DNA of 64,000 nucleotides from Amphiprion ocellaris (Eukaryota > Chordata > Actinopteri > Pomacentridae): the NCBI RefSeq assembly GCF_022539595.1, contig NC_072776.1, positions 18,181,796 through 18,245,795 on the forward strand, in the 5' to 3' direction. A model generated the notes under the pieces. That model saw only the letters and a program-made list of their open reading frames with translations. It was not told the origin of the DNA and did not search any database. Position numbers and translations under genes: made by a program. Within the stretch, counting starts at the first letter, position 1. Each line of letters starts with the position of its first letter. Below are positions 35,735 through 46,285 of the stretch, one piece after another.

Positions 35735-35985
35735 CACACAAAGGGACCTGGGTCTACGTATTCCGAGCAAGGTTGCTCTGCTCCTTGAGATTTGAATTCT
35801 TTGAGGTCCTTGAATCACTCTTAGTCTGGTCCATCCCTGAGGACCAGTTTGCTCTGGAGAGACCATTGCAGGGGCTTCTGTCCCTGACAACATAACTTCC
35901 AGGATCACAGGGACACACAAATCCTTTCACAGTGATAACCCTGCAATACCTGGAGGGTGAAATATTTTTTTTTCCACAACCTGAC
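35735..35985 (+). repeat. Teleost dispersed repeat, LINE-tail-like
   Basis: 'gaggaccagtttgctctgg', 'ttctgtccctgacaacata' and 'ccaggatcacagggacacac' occur in the order of a frequent teleost repeat that I know but cannot name. The 74-codon minus-strand frame across it is not a gene. Confidence 0.5.
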
Positions 35986-37789
35986 CACAGATAAGGAGAA
36001 AAAAATGGATGAGTGAATGTCAGAAGTCATCAGTGTGGTCATGATCATACAGCACTAATATGAGTCAATCATAACATGTGCATCCAAATTTGAAGCCACA
36101 GAAAGTTTCCTTAAATACATTTAGTGAAATCAACTCTTCATGATTCAGGCAGTTTTGCAACTGAATCCAAGCCAATGGGTCATGTTGCTGATGTGGAAAC
36201 TAAGTCCCAAATCATGGGCCAGAGTCTAAGACTTGACCGTGTTCAAATTTCTAAAAAGTTTCTTCAAAGATTTTCAAGAAATCAACAAGAGAAATCAGCA
36301 TTCAGAGCAGCAGGATTTATTGTCGACAGAAAATACAGGAGTAGTTCTCAGCAATAACACCACAAGAAAAAACAGATATACTGAGCTGTGCATCATCTTT
36401 TATGCTGTGAGAGTTGGTCTTTTTTCCATTCCTATAGGGCGTATTTTTAGAGAGACAGTTTTGACACCATTCTACTTTTATAATTCTAGTGATCAGATCT
36501 TTACACCAGGTTATCCCATTTCATTGTTAGGCCACACTTCACAGACGACATGTGCACTAGGTTATCATTAGGTCATGTTTCACAGAAAATATGTTCAGAC
36601 TTTGCCCTATTATTCTGTGACAGATTTCATGCATGTTGCACCTTCATGTGTTGTTATGTTTCTAATGTATTTTATAATATTTATTATATTTATTATTATA
36701 TAATACCTAGACACCATTATGTTTTGAGCACTGCACATTTCATCTCCTAAAAAAATGATTTATCTTCACACCTAAGTACAGGTTATACACCCACATATTT
36801 TAACACTACTCATCAGTTCAATAGCATTTGCCAAGATTATATCATCTTTTACTTTAGCACATCATACCCAAAAAATATTACACTACATTACCTAAAAACC
36901 CTTTCCCCCAGTTCAGCGCTTGCTCTGGGAACAGATAGCAGGGGTAAATACTAGGTAGAAAGACAGTTCCTTCATGTATTTTTTAATGGATATAGTAGAT
37001 CCATAGATATTAAGGAAGAAGACCAAGAATAGCTTTATAAAAAAAACAACATGCCATGACTGAGTCAAGAGGTGGAAAAGGCAGACTGTCAAACCTGAAC
37101 ATAGAACACACATTGGCAAAAGGCAGACTTGATTCTAAAATAAAAACTTATTTTCAAATTTATGGATTTCACCAATTGCTGGGTGTTAAGCCTCAAAGAA
37201 AGACTATCATCCATACAGTGACAAGGCACTTATATTGGTGTGGGAAGGACTGATGTACCATTAGTTTAGTAGTAATTAGTTATAGATCATTTAAGTCATT
37301 GCTGAACTCTAAACACACAGATTTTAGTATCTTAATAGCAGTGTGTCAGATCACAAATATAACACAGTATGGTAAGACAAGACTCCTTAGCCTTTTACTT
37401 ATAGTCTGCCAATCACACATTGTAAGTGCTGATCATGGCATGTTTTTTTAAAAATTTAATTTAATTTTTTAAAAGATTATTCCATATAACTTTATCTAAG
37501 ACAAAGAATCCACTCCAGACATGACATATAAAAATAGTCTGATTTGAATAATATTTTGTGCCTTATACGTTTTTCCTTAAAAAGAATAATCCATTATTTG
37601 GTTAGAAATTCTTAAATACATACATGCCTCGCTCACTGGATATCAATCAATATGAAGTTATAAATGGTTTTCACCGTTAAAGCTCAGTGTGGTCATCTTG
37701 GCTTGACTCCTTTTGAATGCAAGTTTATCCAACAATAAGCTAATTGTTGGAGCATTTGTTGAACTAAGATGGATCATGCTCACTTCTAT
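35986..37789. other. AT-rich non-coding
   Basis: 36660-36710 is almost pure A/T. No exon supported; a 112-codon frame at 36233-36571 has no family signature. Confidence 0.4.
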
Positions 37790-38180
37790 GGCGATCCCTT
37801 CTATTAACCAAAGTGGCCACGCTCTTAATTATGCAGAACTTTAAGCTTCAACACAGTTTTAATGAGTGAGTTGAATATAAATTCATCCCCTGAACAGTTG
37901 TTCTAAACAGGGAAATTATCTATAGAGACCAAAAGCATTTTTGGGTGAGGCTGTGAACATGTTCATTTTGCTATAAAGTTGGGTATTTCAACATGGGGGT
38001 CAATGTGGATTGCTTTGATTTTGTTGCCAACCTCAAGTGGCCATTTGAAGAACTGCAGTTTTTTTTTTACTTCAAGACAGTGTTGTTTCTCAGCACTGGG
38101 AGTTGCTGCTTGGCTCTTACCAATACTTAAGGACTCTGTTCCAACAGAGATATCCTTTGGGATGGATATTAGGAATATAA
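37790..38180 (+). repeat. Dispersed repeat family C, longest plus copy
   Basis: Carries the CTTAATTATGCA block, the 'tataaagttgggtatttcaa' block and 'cctcaagtggccatttgaag'. Collinear with 13270-13505 and inverted relative to 935-1190. Confidence 0.8.
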
Positions 38181-38214
38181 ATTGCTGTCATTTTAAAATA
38201 AGGCACAATAATTT

Positions 38215-38385
38215 TTGTCTGTATAGATTCTCAGTCATCCAGGTCATGGTAATCGTAGGAGCTTCAGTAGAAATCAACTGGACTTCTCTTGTAGGTTTTT
38301 GAAGACGTTTCACCTCTCATCCAGGAGGTGAAACATCTTCAGAAAGTCCAACTGATTTCTGCTGAAGCTCCTATGATCACAATGA
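38215..38385. repeat. Foldback (inverted-repeat) element
   Basis: The left arm (38250-38315) reads 'gtaggagcttcagtagaaat', 'caactggactt', 'tgaagacgtttcacctc'; the right arm (38322-38382) is its near-exact reverse complement. The left arm carries about 13 extra bases ('tcttgtaggtttt'). A hairpin MITE or the paired ends of an internally deleted DNA transposon. Confidence 0.85.
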
Positions 38386-39815
38386 ATTGCATTCCTACAA
38401 TTTTTGTTGTAAAGTACTGCCTCCAGCTTTTATGAGATGATTATTTGTGCAAAATAAAAAAGCAGAGTTTCCACACAGTGCCCTGATATGGATACAGACT
38501 GATGTGCAACCACTTCAAAAAATATTTTTCCTTGAGTTTCAATGTCCAAGTCATCCTTTCAGTGGCCTGTGTGGAAAGGAAAATGAAAATTACTCAAGAT
38601 AAATATAAATGTGCTACAATAATTATTTCAGTTTGATTACCGCTTGAGAGTGGAGGAGAGAATGACTCAATAAATGAGTCATAGGATAAGAAAAGAAATA
38701 GGATAGCTGGATAAACCTGACGACGGTCAGTCATAAGGAAACAGATGGTAATCACACCAATTTACAAGACATAATCTGGCAGCTCAAAAAAAATCATGAC
38801 AACAGACATGTTTACATTTAGAATCTCTTCTACATAACACCACTGATTAAGCTTCTGTAAATCACTGTTCCCTTAGTTACAACACAATCTAGATATTGCT
38901 TTTAACAAGATTTGGAGTTTTCTCTGTATTTACTTTTCAAAAATTAAATGTGGATTTTTTCTGTGTTGTAAAATTGCTTTATGTATCTTTTTTTAATGCT
39001 GCTATTCAAATTCCAGGCCCCAGAAAAATCTATTTAATTTCCCAGCTGCAGACATTAACAGTAAGTACACATTTAGCTTTGTGCTGTAACATTATCCTCT
39101 TTCACTGATCAAAATCAGCTCCCATGTTACAATAAAGCTGCCCGCAGTCAATTGGTGTGACAAATGACCCATCATTTGAGCCCATTAATCTCCTCTGTAA
39201 TATGGCTGCCAGGTGTTCTATCCACAGGAACTGTGGAGGGCTGATTTCTGCAGCTCCTATTTAGTTTGTCACCTCCTCACCAATACTGTTCAAGGAAATG
39301 GAAACGTGAGCTAATTGAAGATGATTCAGACTGCATTCAGGCTCATAGGTAGGTGTGTTGGAACCAGAAAATCCACAGAACTGCAGAAGCATGATATGTA
39401 GCACTCAACCATCTCATTACCTGGCTGAGGCTGTCAGCTGTCATTGCACACACAGGACATCCATTTGGCAGTACAGCCTCAGGGCATGTTCACAGTACAA
39501 CTGTGTCCTCCAAAGCCCTGTAATGATGGGCTGTGTGGGTGACTGACAGATGTCATCACTGCCTGAGTTCATTCTCTGCTGAGTTGAATGGCTGACAGTT
39601 GAGAAAATGAGGTAAAACATTGTGGGCATGTGTAGGAAGAAGAGCCTGGCAACATAATTACATGTAGATTAAATCATTAAATACTCATATCTCTGAGTAT
39701 CAGCTACATATTTAGAAGATTATTTTCCAGACAGATAGTCTGTTCACACTTTAAAACAGATTATAAAATGTAACGCCTCATTGTTGCTTCCTCTGGAATG
39801 TGCAGCTCACCTACC
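38386..39815. other. Non-coding, one constrained-looking patch
   Basis: 39010-39290 lacks repeat signatures, has even base composition and contains ATTAATCTC, CAGGTG and TGACAAATGACC-like motifs. Possible conserved non-coding element; no exon. Confidence 0.35.
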
Positions 39816-40232
39816 ACCACTGTTCCCTCTAAGCTGCGCGCGTGCGCAATTGCGCACTGCTGTCACGGTCTCCGCGCACAGAAAATCTGCGCTGCGCACA
39901 AAAAAAAAAATCCAACCTAAATTGTAAATAAAATAAACACGTAACAATTCATTCTGTGCTATTTTTCAATGTGAGTCAGTGAATGACCGGTGACTGGCTG
40001 CTGCAGCCAATGATGCGATTCACATACGTATTTACCATAGACTGTATATAATGGTATTTACGCAGCTAATCAACGTCAGGCGTCCTTATGTGCAGCCACC
40101 GTTGTTCTCATAGATATGAATGAGTAGATAGGACACGCCCCTTTGAGCTGCGTGCTACAGCGAGGCTAAGCTAGTGGGGGAAAAGTTTCAGTGCATTCTG
40201 TTGATGTAGACGGCGTGAAAACGGAAACAAGT
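39816..40232 (+). promoter_or_regulatory. CpG-rich 5' region of the THAP sequence
   Basis: 39837-39900 is the most CpG-dense stretch of the window. It is centred on the exact 16-bp palindrome GTGCGCAATTGCGCAC (39842-39857), whose GCGCA half-sites resemble NRF1 sites. The ATG of the THAP exon follows at 40233. It may be a promoter or the terminus of a THAP-bearing transposon. Confidence 0.5.
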
Positions 40233-40469
40233 ATGCCGGCTCACTGTGCTGCATACAATTACACACTACGTCGTACGACTGAGACAAGGAAACTTGGAAT
40301 GACTTTTCATAGGTAAGAATAGTTTTTGGCTCTTTTTTCATTATGAAATCTTGTTGAGAGCTTCCAGTCTATGAGAGCTAACTAGTTAGCCACTAGCAAA
40401 ACGCTAAGGCGAGCTAGCAGCTTGACAACCAAATACCAGACGATTAATAGTAGCTGTAGTATAGTTGTT

Positions 40470-41705
40470 CAAGCAATTCAATTCAGTTTTATTTATATAG
40501 CGCCAATTACAGCCAAATTGTCTCGAGACGCTTTACAGAACCCATATACCTGACCCCCAGAGCAAGCCAAAAGGCGACAGTGGCAAGGAAAACACCCTTT
40601 TAACAGGGAAAAAATCCTCGAGCAGAACCCGGCTCTGATGTGGGGGGACCCATCTGCCTGCTGGCCGGGCGGGTTGAGAGGGACAGAAGAGGTAGAGAGG
40701 TAGTGATAGAGGGATGGAGGTAGAGGGGAAGAGGTAGAGATAGAGAGGTGGGGGGGGGGACAAAAGGACCATAAAACACACAGTATAATACATGCATGAT
40801 AAGACAGATGATACATGCAAAGTACAACTAACATGGAAACTAATTATAGTTTACTGCTATGGTGTATGGCTCTGGCATTAAATATACTACATATATAGCT
40901 GGTGGTAAATTCAAAAATATGTAGATGAGCAAATCAAGTATAGTAAGGGCAATGCAGAGTAGATCGGTGGAAATGGGCAGCTGGAGGTGGGAGAACAACC
41001 ACACATTTGAAGCATCCAGTTCTGGGACCAGGGACACTCAGAGAAAGGACACAGAAAGAAACAGAGTGAGTGTAATGCAATAATGGTATATATAGTAAAT
41101 ACAAAGGTAGTTAGAGAAGGGCTCAGTGCATCAAGAGAGGTCCCCCAGCAGCCTAGGCCTATAGCAGCATAACTAGGGGCAAACTAAAGGGACGTCAAGA
41201 GGGGAAGTCAGTTGTGCAAATGAAGACACCAGCTCACCCCGTCAGGGTCCCCCAGTCAGCCCTAACTATAAGCTTTGTCAAAAAGGAAAGTTTTAAGCCT
41301 GGTCTTAAAAATAGAGAGGGTGTCTGCCTCCCGAACCCAAACTCGGAGCTGGTTCCACAGGAGAGGCGCCTGATAACTGAAGGCTCTGCCTCCCATTCTA
41401 CTTTTAGAGATTCTAGGAACAACAAGTAAGCCTGCAGTCTGAGAGCGAAGAGTTCTGCTAGGATAATATGGTACTATCAGGTCTTTAAGACATGGTGGAG
41501 GTTGGTCATTGAGAGCTTTATTTGTCAGAAGAAGGATTTTGAATTCTATTCTAGATTTAACAGGAAGCCAATGAAGAGAAACCAGTATAGGAGAAATATG
41601 ATCTCTCTTGCTAACTCCCATCAGTACTCTGGCTGCAGCATTTTGAATCAGCTGTAGATGTTTTAGAGAGCTATTGGGACAACCTGATAATAAGGAATTA
41701 CAGTA
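40470..41705 (-). mobile_element. 5'-truncated LINE (L2/CR1-like), ORF2 C-terminus plus 3' UTR
   Basis: On the minus strand, 41262-41705 encodes the C-terminal end of a LINE reverse-transcriptase protein: LLSGCP..., LQLIQNAAARVL, SLHWLPVKSRIEFKILLL, a PSRTLRSQ motif and a final LKTFLFDKAYS then stop at about 41262. It is open for about 145 codons, so insertion is fairly recent. The 3' UTR (40470-41262) includes G-rich (GGTAGAGA)n-like repeats and ends in the 'attttatttatatagcgcc' signature. The endonuclease and catalytic core are missing through 5' truncation at about 41705. It lies antisense in the THAP intron. Confidence 0.85.
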
Positions 41706-41895
41706 GTAGTTATACTAAAAGTACAAGCAGCAGCAGTAGTAGTATAAACAGCTGTTAGAGTCGTAGAAGTAGTATCAGCATTTGTAATAGTATTACAAGT
41801 TGTAGTAGCAGTGCCAGTATCAGCAGCAGTAGTTAGTGTACTACCACTACTACTAGTAGTAGTCACATTGCTATTACTACCACCAATACTACCAA
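41700..41895 (+). repeat. Degenerate (AGT/AGC)n trinucleotide repeat
   Basis: Loose CAG/TAG/AGT triplets beginning exactly at the truncated 5' edge of the LINE. Frames over it give Thr-rich or Val-rich artefacts. Confidence 0.8.
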
Positions 41896-42248
41896 TAGTA
41901 GTTATAAAGCCTAACTCATGTATATCCAGATTACCATCTATGTTCTTCCTCCAAACCCATTTTATGATTGGGATTACAGGCAGTTCTTTAGGACTGCTCT
42001 CAAATAATTGAAATGTTACTAAACAAGGTTATACTTATCAAATTAAATAGCTCTGGTCTCCAGTATATTGGCGAATTCGGTTCTTTGTACTTAATTTATT
42101 AGCATGATTTCTTTTTAATATGTTGTGTACAGACTTAATTACTTCTCTGTCTACTTTTCTTACTCCATGTAGGTTTCCCAGAGACTATGGGTTGAGGAGG
42201 AATTGGAAGTCTGTCGGCTTAGACCTGGTGTCATTCCATCAATGTTAA

Positions 42249-42429
42249 ACTTCCCGGCTCATCTTGGAAGAGTACGCGCCAGAAAGACCACGACCAAGCA
42301 GCCTTGAGATCTTAGGCAGCGTCTCCCTGAGGTGGGTGTCAACGGTGTTCACAGTCAGGTCTGTGATAATTCCGTCAAAAAACAAAACAGAAAAAAATCT
42401 AGATTATAAATCAACATGTAACCAAAGCA
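42249..42429. other. Non-coding after THAP exon 2
   Basis: An open run encodes EEYAPERPRPSSLEILGSV-like residues in another frame. Possibly a frameshifted continuation of the THAP sequence, but no motif proves it. Confidence 0.3.
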
Positions 42430-42930
42430 CTCTGTGTATAATGCCACAGTATAGGATGTAGTTCAGAAAATGTCAAAGTACAGTATGCTTTACTCAAGAA
42501 TAACATAGTATGGCCTGTAGTTCATAGTACAGTATGTTGGCAAGAAAAAAAAACAAAACATAGATTATTATGTGGTTCAAAAATTGCAAAATGATAGGAT
42601 GTTGCCTAAAATTGTCATGTATGATGTGGTTCAAAAAATGTCATAGTGCAGTATATGGTCAAAATAGTATGTAATTCAAGAAAACAGCAGAGTATAATGT
42701 GTCATCTAAAAAATGCCATAGAATAATAATTTCATTGCACAAGTAAAAGTGTAGTAACTTTTAAAACTGTTCAAATTCTTATATGTTGCTAAAAAAAACC
42801 AAAAAAAAAACTAAAACAAAAAAACATCACAGTAATATGTCAATTTAAAAAGCCTATAGTATAGCGTGTCGCCCAACAAACATCATAGTATAGCATGTCG
42901 CTCTAAAAACGTCACAGTATAGCCTTTAGT
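42430..42930 (+). repeat. Degenerate 31-bp minisatellite with CATAGTATA core
   Basis: Repeated units of the form 'cgtcatagtatagcatgtcg' separated by A-rich spacers. The best units are at 42850-42930. The core matches the satellite at 5275-6041. Further single units lie at 43575-43640 and 49256-49300. Confidence 0.8.
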
Positions 42931-43574
42931 CCACAGCTGTCAGTAGGTGAGGAGCAACACAAAAACAGTCCAAACACTGGTTTCCAGAGGGTTAGACGAG
43001 AATTTATTTGAAAGAGTAAGTTTACAACAACACAACATGTGAGGGGGTTAAAAACAAATGGGTGTTAGTAAAATAAAAATAAATAAACAGAACTAAAAGT
43101 GAACTTCATGTTGACATTGATGGGCATTCCAACCAGGAACAAAGTAAAAGATAATCAGTATGAAAAAAAACTCTTCCTGTTCACCTCTTAAAACCCAAAA
43201 ACACACCGCAGTAGCACCCTAAACTAAAACTACCAATGGGTTCCTTGTTTTCTATTCTGAACAATTCAAAGGTCCCTCTCTATCTCCCCACACATCCACC
43301 AACCACTGGAACACATCTCCAGAGTTCTGCTGGGCCAGCTCAGCTTCCCCTCAGAAGAAGTTCCACCACCTGCCAGATGAAGGAGCCTTTTGAGAGGCAG
43401 CTGGCATCATGATTGGACTGTACTTTGGTCTGTTCCAATCCAGCTTCAGCTCCAGAGACGGCAGGCGGGACGAGTCAACGGAGGCCGGGTGGACGAAGGC
43501 ATGCAGCTGAGTACAATCCAGAAAACAACAGAGGAGGAATGCAGCGGCCCAGGGCCAGAACAAACAGAGTAGCA
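42931..43574. other. Unidentified insertion within the minisatellite
   Basis: About 640 bp of unrelated sequence separates two parts of the CATAGTATA array. No ORF with a known domain (a 95-codon minus frame at 43351-43638 has none). Terminal repeats were not found. Confidence 0.45.
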
Positions 43575-43640
43575 TCGTATGTCTCTTAGAAAACATCATA
43601 GTATAGCCTTTGGTATGAAAAAACGCCATCATATACATCG
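43575..43640 (+). repeat. CATAGTATA minisatellite, resumed
   Basis: 'aaaacatcatagtatagcct' followed by 'aaaaaacgccatcatata' continues the array interrupted at about 42930. Confidence 0.7.
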
Positions 43641-44819
43641 TATATATACAAATGACAAGTCAAAGGAAAGAGACACATTGTAGAATTGTAGTAATTGTGG
43701 GCTGAATGATTTACTGATTATCAGTATTTTATTTTTTACTGATTTACGGTAATGAATAAATTCAAAAATGGCGCTACTTTGGCTCTGAACCTTTATCTAC
43801 CTGTGGTGGCTCTGTCTTCTGGAGTGATTTGATTGGTTATACGTCACGAATAAAACTCCTTTTACTTAACATCTGTTAACAAAACAAAAACATATCAACA
43901 AAGTTTCCTGTTAAAGTTTGTGTTCTTCAAAGTTTAACTCCAAGATTTTAAATACTTTCATTTACTGCAAATGAATATCTACTCCAAATGTCTCACTAAT
44001 AATCATTATCAGCCTTAAAAACCCACAAAACACCCCTTTATACTCGACCACACTTAGTACAGTCCGGTTCCCCCTTCTATAAATCTGCTTGGAATCTTCC
44101 ACTTCCTGTTTGTCAAAGTGACCTTCTACCTGGACAGGTTTTGTTGGAGCTCATGCAGCAAACATTTTGGGTAACTGCACTTTAATATGGATGGATGACA
44201 CTGAATTAGAGTCTGTTTTAATGAGACTGAGTTAAGATATGTAGCTCTGTCATTAAATAGGAAATTATTTCTCAGAATTCACAGATGAAAGTCTGAAATG
44301 TTTGCTAGGTTAGCGTCCCACATGTTCTTTGGCTCAGCTAAAGCTAACTCTCTGCAACTTCTGGATCTCTTGAGTTGCTTGTTGTTAAAATATCTTGCTG
44401 TAGGTGCTGAAGCTCAGAAAGTCTGAGATGTTTGTTCAAAATAAACTCATTCTCAAGTATTCTCTGAACTGTCCTCTTTTGTTTGAACTGTCCCTAAACT
44501 TAGGAGTTAATGACAGAGCAGCACATCCAGACTCAGTCTCATTTATGTAGCGATTAAACTTCAGTGTCATTCATTGATGTTAAAGTGCAGTTTTTCAAAT
44601 GTTTGTTGCACATGGTCCCGACCAAACCAGTCCAGGTGGAAGACGATGTGAAGAGAAAGCTCCAGAGGATGAATATCACACATTTACGTTGGAAATAAAT
44701 GTCCTTTAATTAGACATTGTCATGCAAAAGTTGGATTTCCCTTTAATGATGTTCAAATCTTTGTTGAGTGTTTTGTTGATGTTTGTTTCTAAATGTTTTT
44801 TGACACCCGGCCCCACAGA
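43641..44819. other. Non-coding, probably repeat-derived
   Basis: No coding signal. Sits between minisatellite units, so it may be part of a larger insertion reaching 49.3 kb (inference). Confidence 0.35.
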
Positions 44820-45060
44820 TTAAAACCTTCTACGGCTCACAAGCTGCAACGATTCACACATTATCAACTATCTTTCTGACTAAACTAAGATAAAAAGTGA
44901 AAAACTGTCTGATTCCTGCATCATGAATGTAAATCTTTTTGGTTTTTATGACAGTAAACTGAATATATTTGGGTTTGACATTTTATAAACCAAAACAAGA
45001 AATGAATTACTGGAGAAAACAATCAACAGATTAATGGACAAAGAAAATGTGTTTTCCAAC
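44820..45060 (+). repeat. Dispersed repeat family E, copy 1
   Basis: Begins 'caagctgcaacgattcac' and continues through 'atgacagtaaactgaatata' and 'gacattttata' to 'aatcaacagattaatggac'. This is the layout of a common teleost repeat with ATTAATCGA ends (memory). The right part is echoed at 52445-52600. Confidence 0.6.
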
Positions 45061-45107
45061 ATATATGGCTGAATTACTCCAACATTACAAGATACATACA
45101 ATTTGAA

Positions 45108-45160
45108 TTCAATTTTATTTATATAACGCCAAATACAGGTCAAATTGTCTCAAGACACTT
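45108..45160 (-). mobile_element. LINE 3'-tail fragment
   Basis: 'caattttatttatataacgcc' at about 45115-45135 plus 'aaattgtctcaagacacttta' match the end of the LINE at 40470-40530. Confidence 0.65.
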
Positions 45161-45600
45161 TATTTTTTATATTTTTTGTCATATTTAAAATATGACAAAG
45201 TAAGAAATTTAAACCTCTTGACTAATCCAATTTATTACTTGGTTTTTAAGAGACTAATCGACAACTAAAATAACTTTCTCCACTAAAACTAATAAACATG
45301 AGGTCAAATAGAAGGAACAGTTTTAAATACTGCAGTCCCACAATGACAAGAATAAAGTTTGTCAACAAAAACTAAATCTGCTGGTGGATTCCATTAAAGT
45401 CCTAATAAATGATAATAAAGTGTGATACTAAAGGTTTGTGGTGCTAAAAATGTCAAAGTAAAGATATCAAGTTGAACATATGGATGGAGGTTGATAAAAG
45501 TTGACCTTTCATTTCTCTGGAGCCGACTCCATGGATTTTATGGATGGTGGTTAAAGACCTGCTCTTCTAGTCGTCTTCCTTCTAGTTGCTGTAAAAAGTC
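45161..45600. other. Non-coding, nothing recognised
   Basis: No supported feature. A 141-codon frame (45491-45916) runs through it and the G-rich tract and has no domain. Confidence 0.4.
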
Positions 45601-45659
45601 AGTCCATCCTGGCCAACTTCAACACCTCTTCATGACAGCTTGTTCTGCCTCCAACCTGG

Positions 45660-45790
45660 TGGAAACTCCAGAAACTCGGGAAAACCCATGGAGACTCGAA
45701 GAACTCGTGGAGACTCGAAGAACTCGTCGGGTGGGGGAAGGTGTGGTGGGTGGTGGGGGGAGGTGGGGGAGTAGAGGGGGGAGACGCCAC
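45660..45790 (+). other. ACTCG repeats and G-rich, quadruplex-capable tract
   Basis: Three near-identical 'gagactcgaagaactcg' type words (45688-45730) lead into about 50 bp of almost pure G/T with many GGG runs (45729-45781). Confidence 0.75.
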
Positions 45791-45904
45791 CCACTTCCCC
45801 GCCTACTCTCCGCCCTGACTCCACCCAGACTCCGCCTTGGCTCTGCCCATGTGGTCACTTCAGGAACTACGATGCCAAAGGGACGACGAATTTATTTCTT
45901 TTTA

Positions 45905-45978
45905 TCTGATCTGTAGCTCAGTGAGTTAAGGATTTGCCTATGGAGCTGCAGGTCGCTGGTTCAAGACCAGACCCTTCT
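45905..45978 (+). repeat. tRNA-like sequence, forward member of a convergent pair
   Basis: A-box-like 'tagctcagtgagttaagg' and B-box 'ggttcaagacc' with spacing like a tRNA. The acceptor arms do not pair (TGATCTG against CCCTTCT), so it is not a functional tRNA gene; a SINE head or tRNA pseudogene. About 70% similar by eye to its inverted partner. Confidence 0.65.
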
Positions 45979-46021
45979 TAAATTTTTATCAAAAGCCTGA
46001 CAAAGACAAAGAAAGAAAACT

Positions 46022-46096
46022 GCCGGTGGCGGGTCTTGAACCTGCGACCTTCCAGTTGGTAGTCCTCTTCTTATCCCCCTGAGCTACTCGCTCAGA
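46022..46096 (-). repeat. tRNA-like sequence, reverse member of a convergent pair
   Basis: On the minus strand 'gagtagctcagggggataag' is followed by 'aaggtcgcaggttcaagacc' as B-box. It lacks a stable acceptor stem. Pairs as an inverted repeat with 45905-45978 around a 43-bp spacer. Confidence 0.65.
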
Positions 46097-46285
46097 TACT
46101 AATTCTGCTTTTTTTTGCGCATTTATCATCTATTTTTTCTCGTTTTCGAGTTTTTTTTTTAACTCGAGTCTTGACTCGACCGTTTTTCTCAGGAGGTTGG
46201 ACTTCAGCCTTTGTGCTGGAGGGTTGAACCCTCAGTTCCAAGACTTTCCAAAGCCTCCACACCTCCCGAGTCCTCAGGACCTGAG

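Larger units (their letters stand above)
40233..42248 (+). pseudogene. Decayed THAP-domain sequence, two exons
   Basis: Exon 1 (40233-40312) opens MPAHCAAYNYTLRRTTETRK and ends ...MTFHR across a phase-2 donor AG|GTAAGA. Exon 2 (42173-42248, acceptor TAG) restores the codon and continues FPRDYGLRRNW...; the joined order MPxHCAAYN...TFHRFP...W is characteristic of THAP zinc-finger DNA-binding domains. The second zinc Cys (position 10) is Tyr, and a TAA at 42246-42248 stops translation before the C-x2-H pair, so the C2CH finger cannot form. The intron holds a LINE (40470-41705). THAP domains occur in cellular THAP genes and in P-element- and Kolobok-type transposases; no transposase body follows, so the source is undecided. 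A conserved splice junction suggests it decayed from a functional gene. Confidence 0.75.

Noticed and set aside
45491..45916. 141-codon open frame
   Set aside because: Runs through ACTCG repeats and a G-rich tract; the Gly/Arg-rich part is compositional.
45905..46096. Functional tRNA genes
   Set aside because: Acceptor stems do not pair and anticodon stems are poor; better explained as SINE-type or pseudogene sequence.
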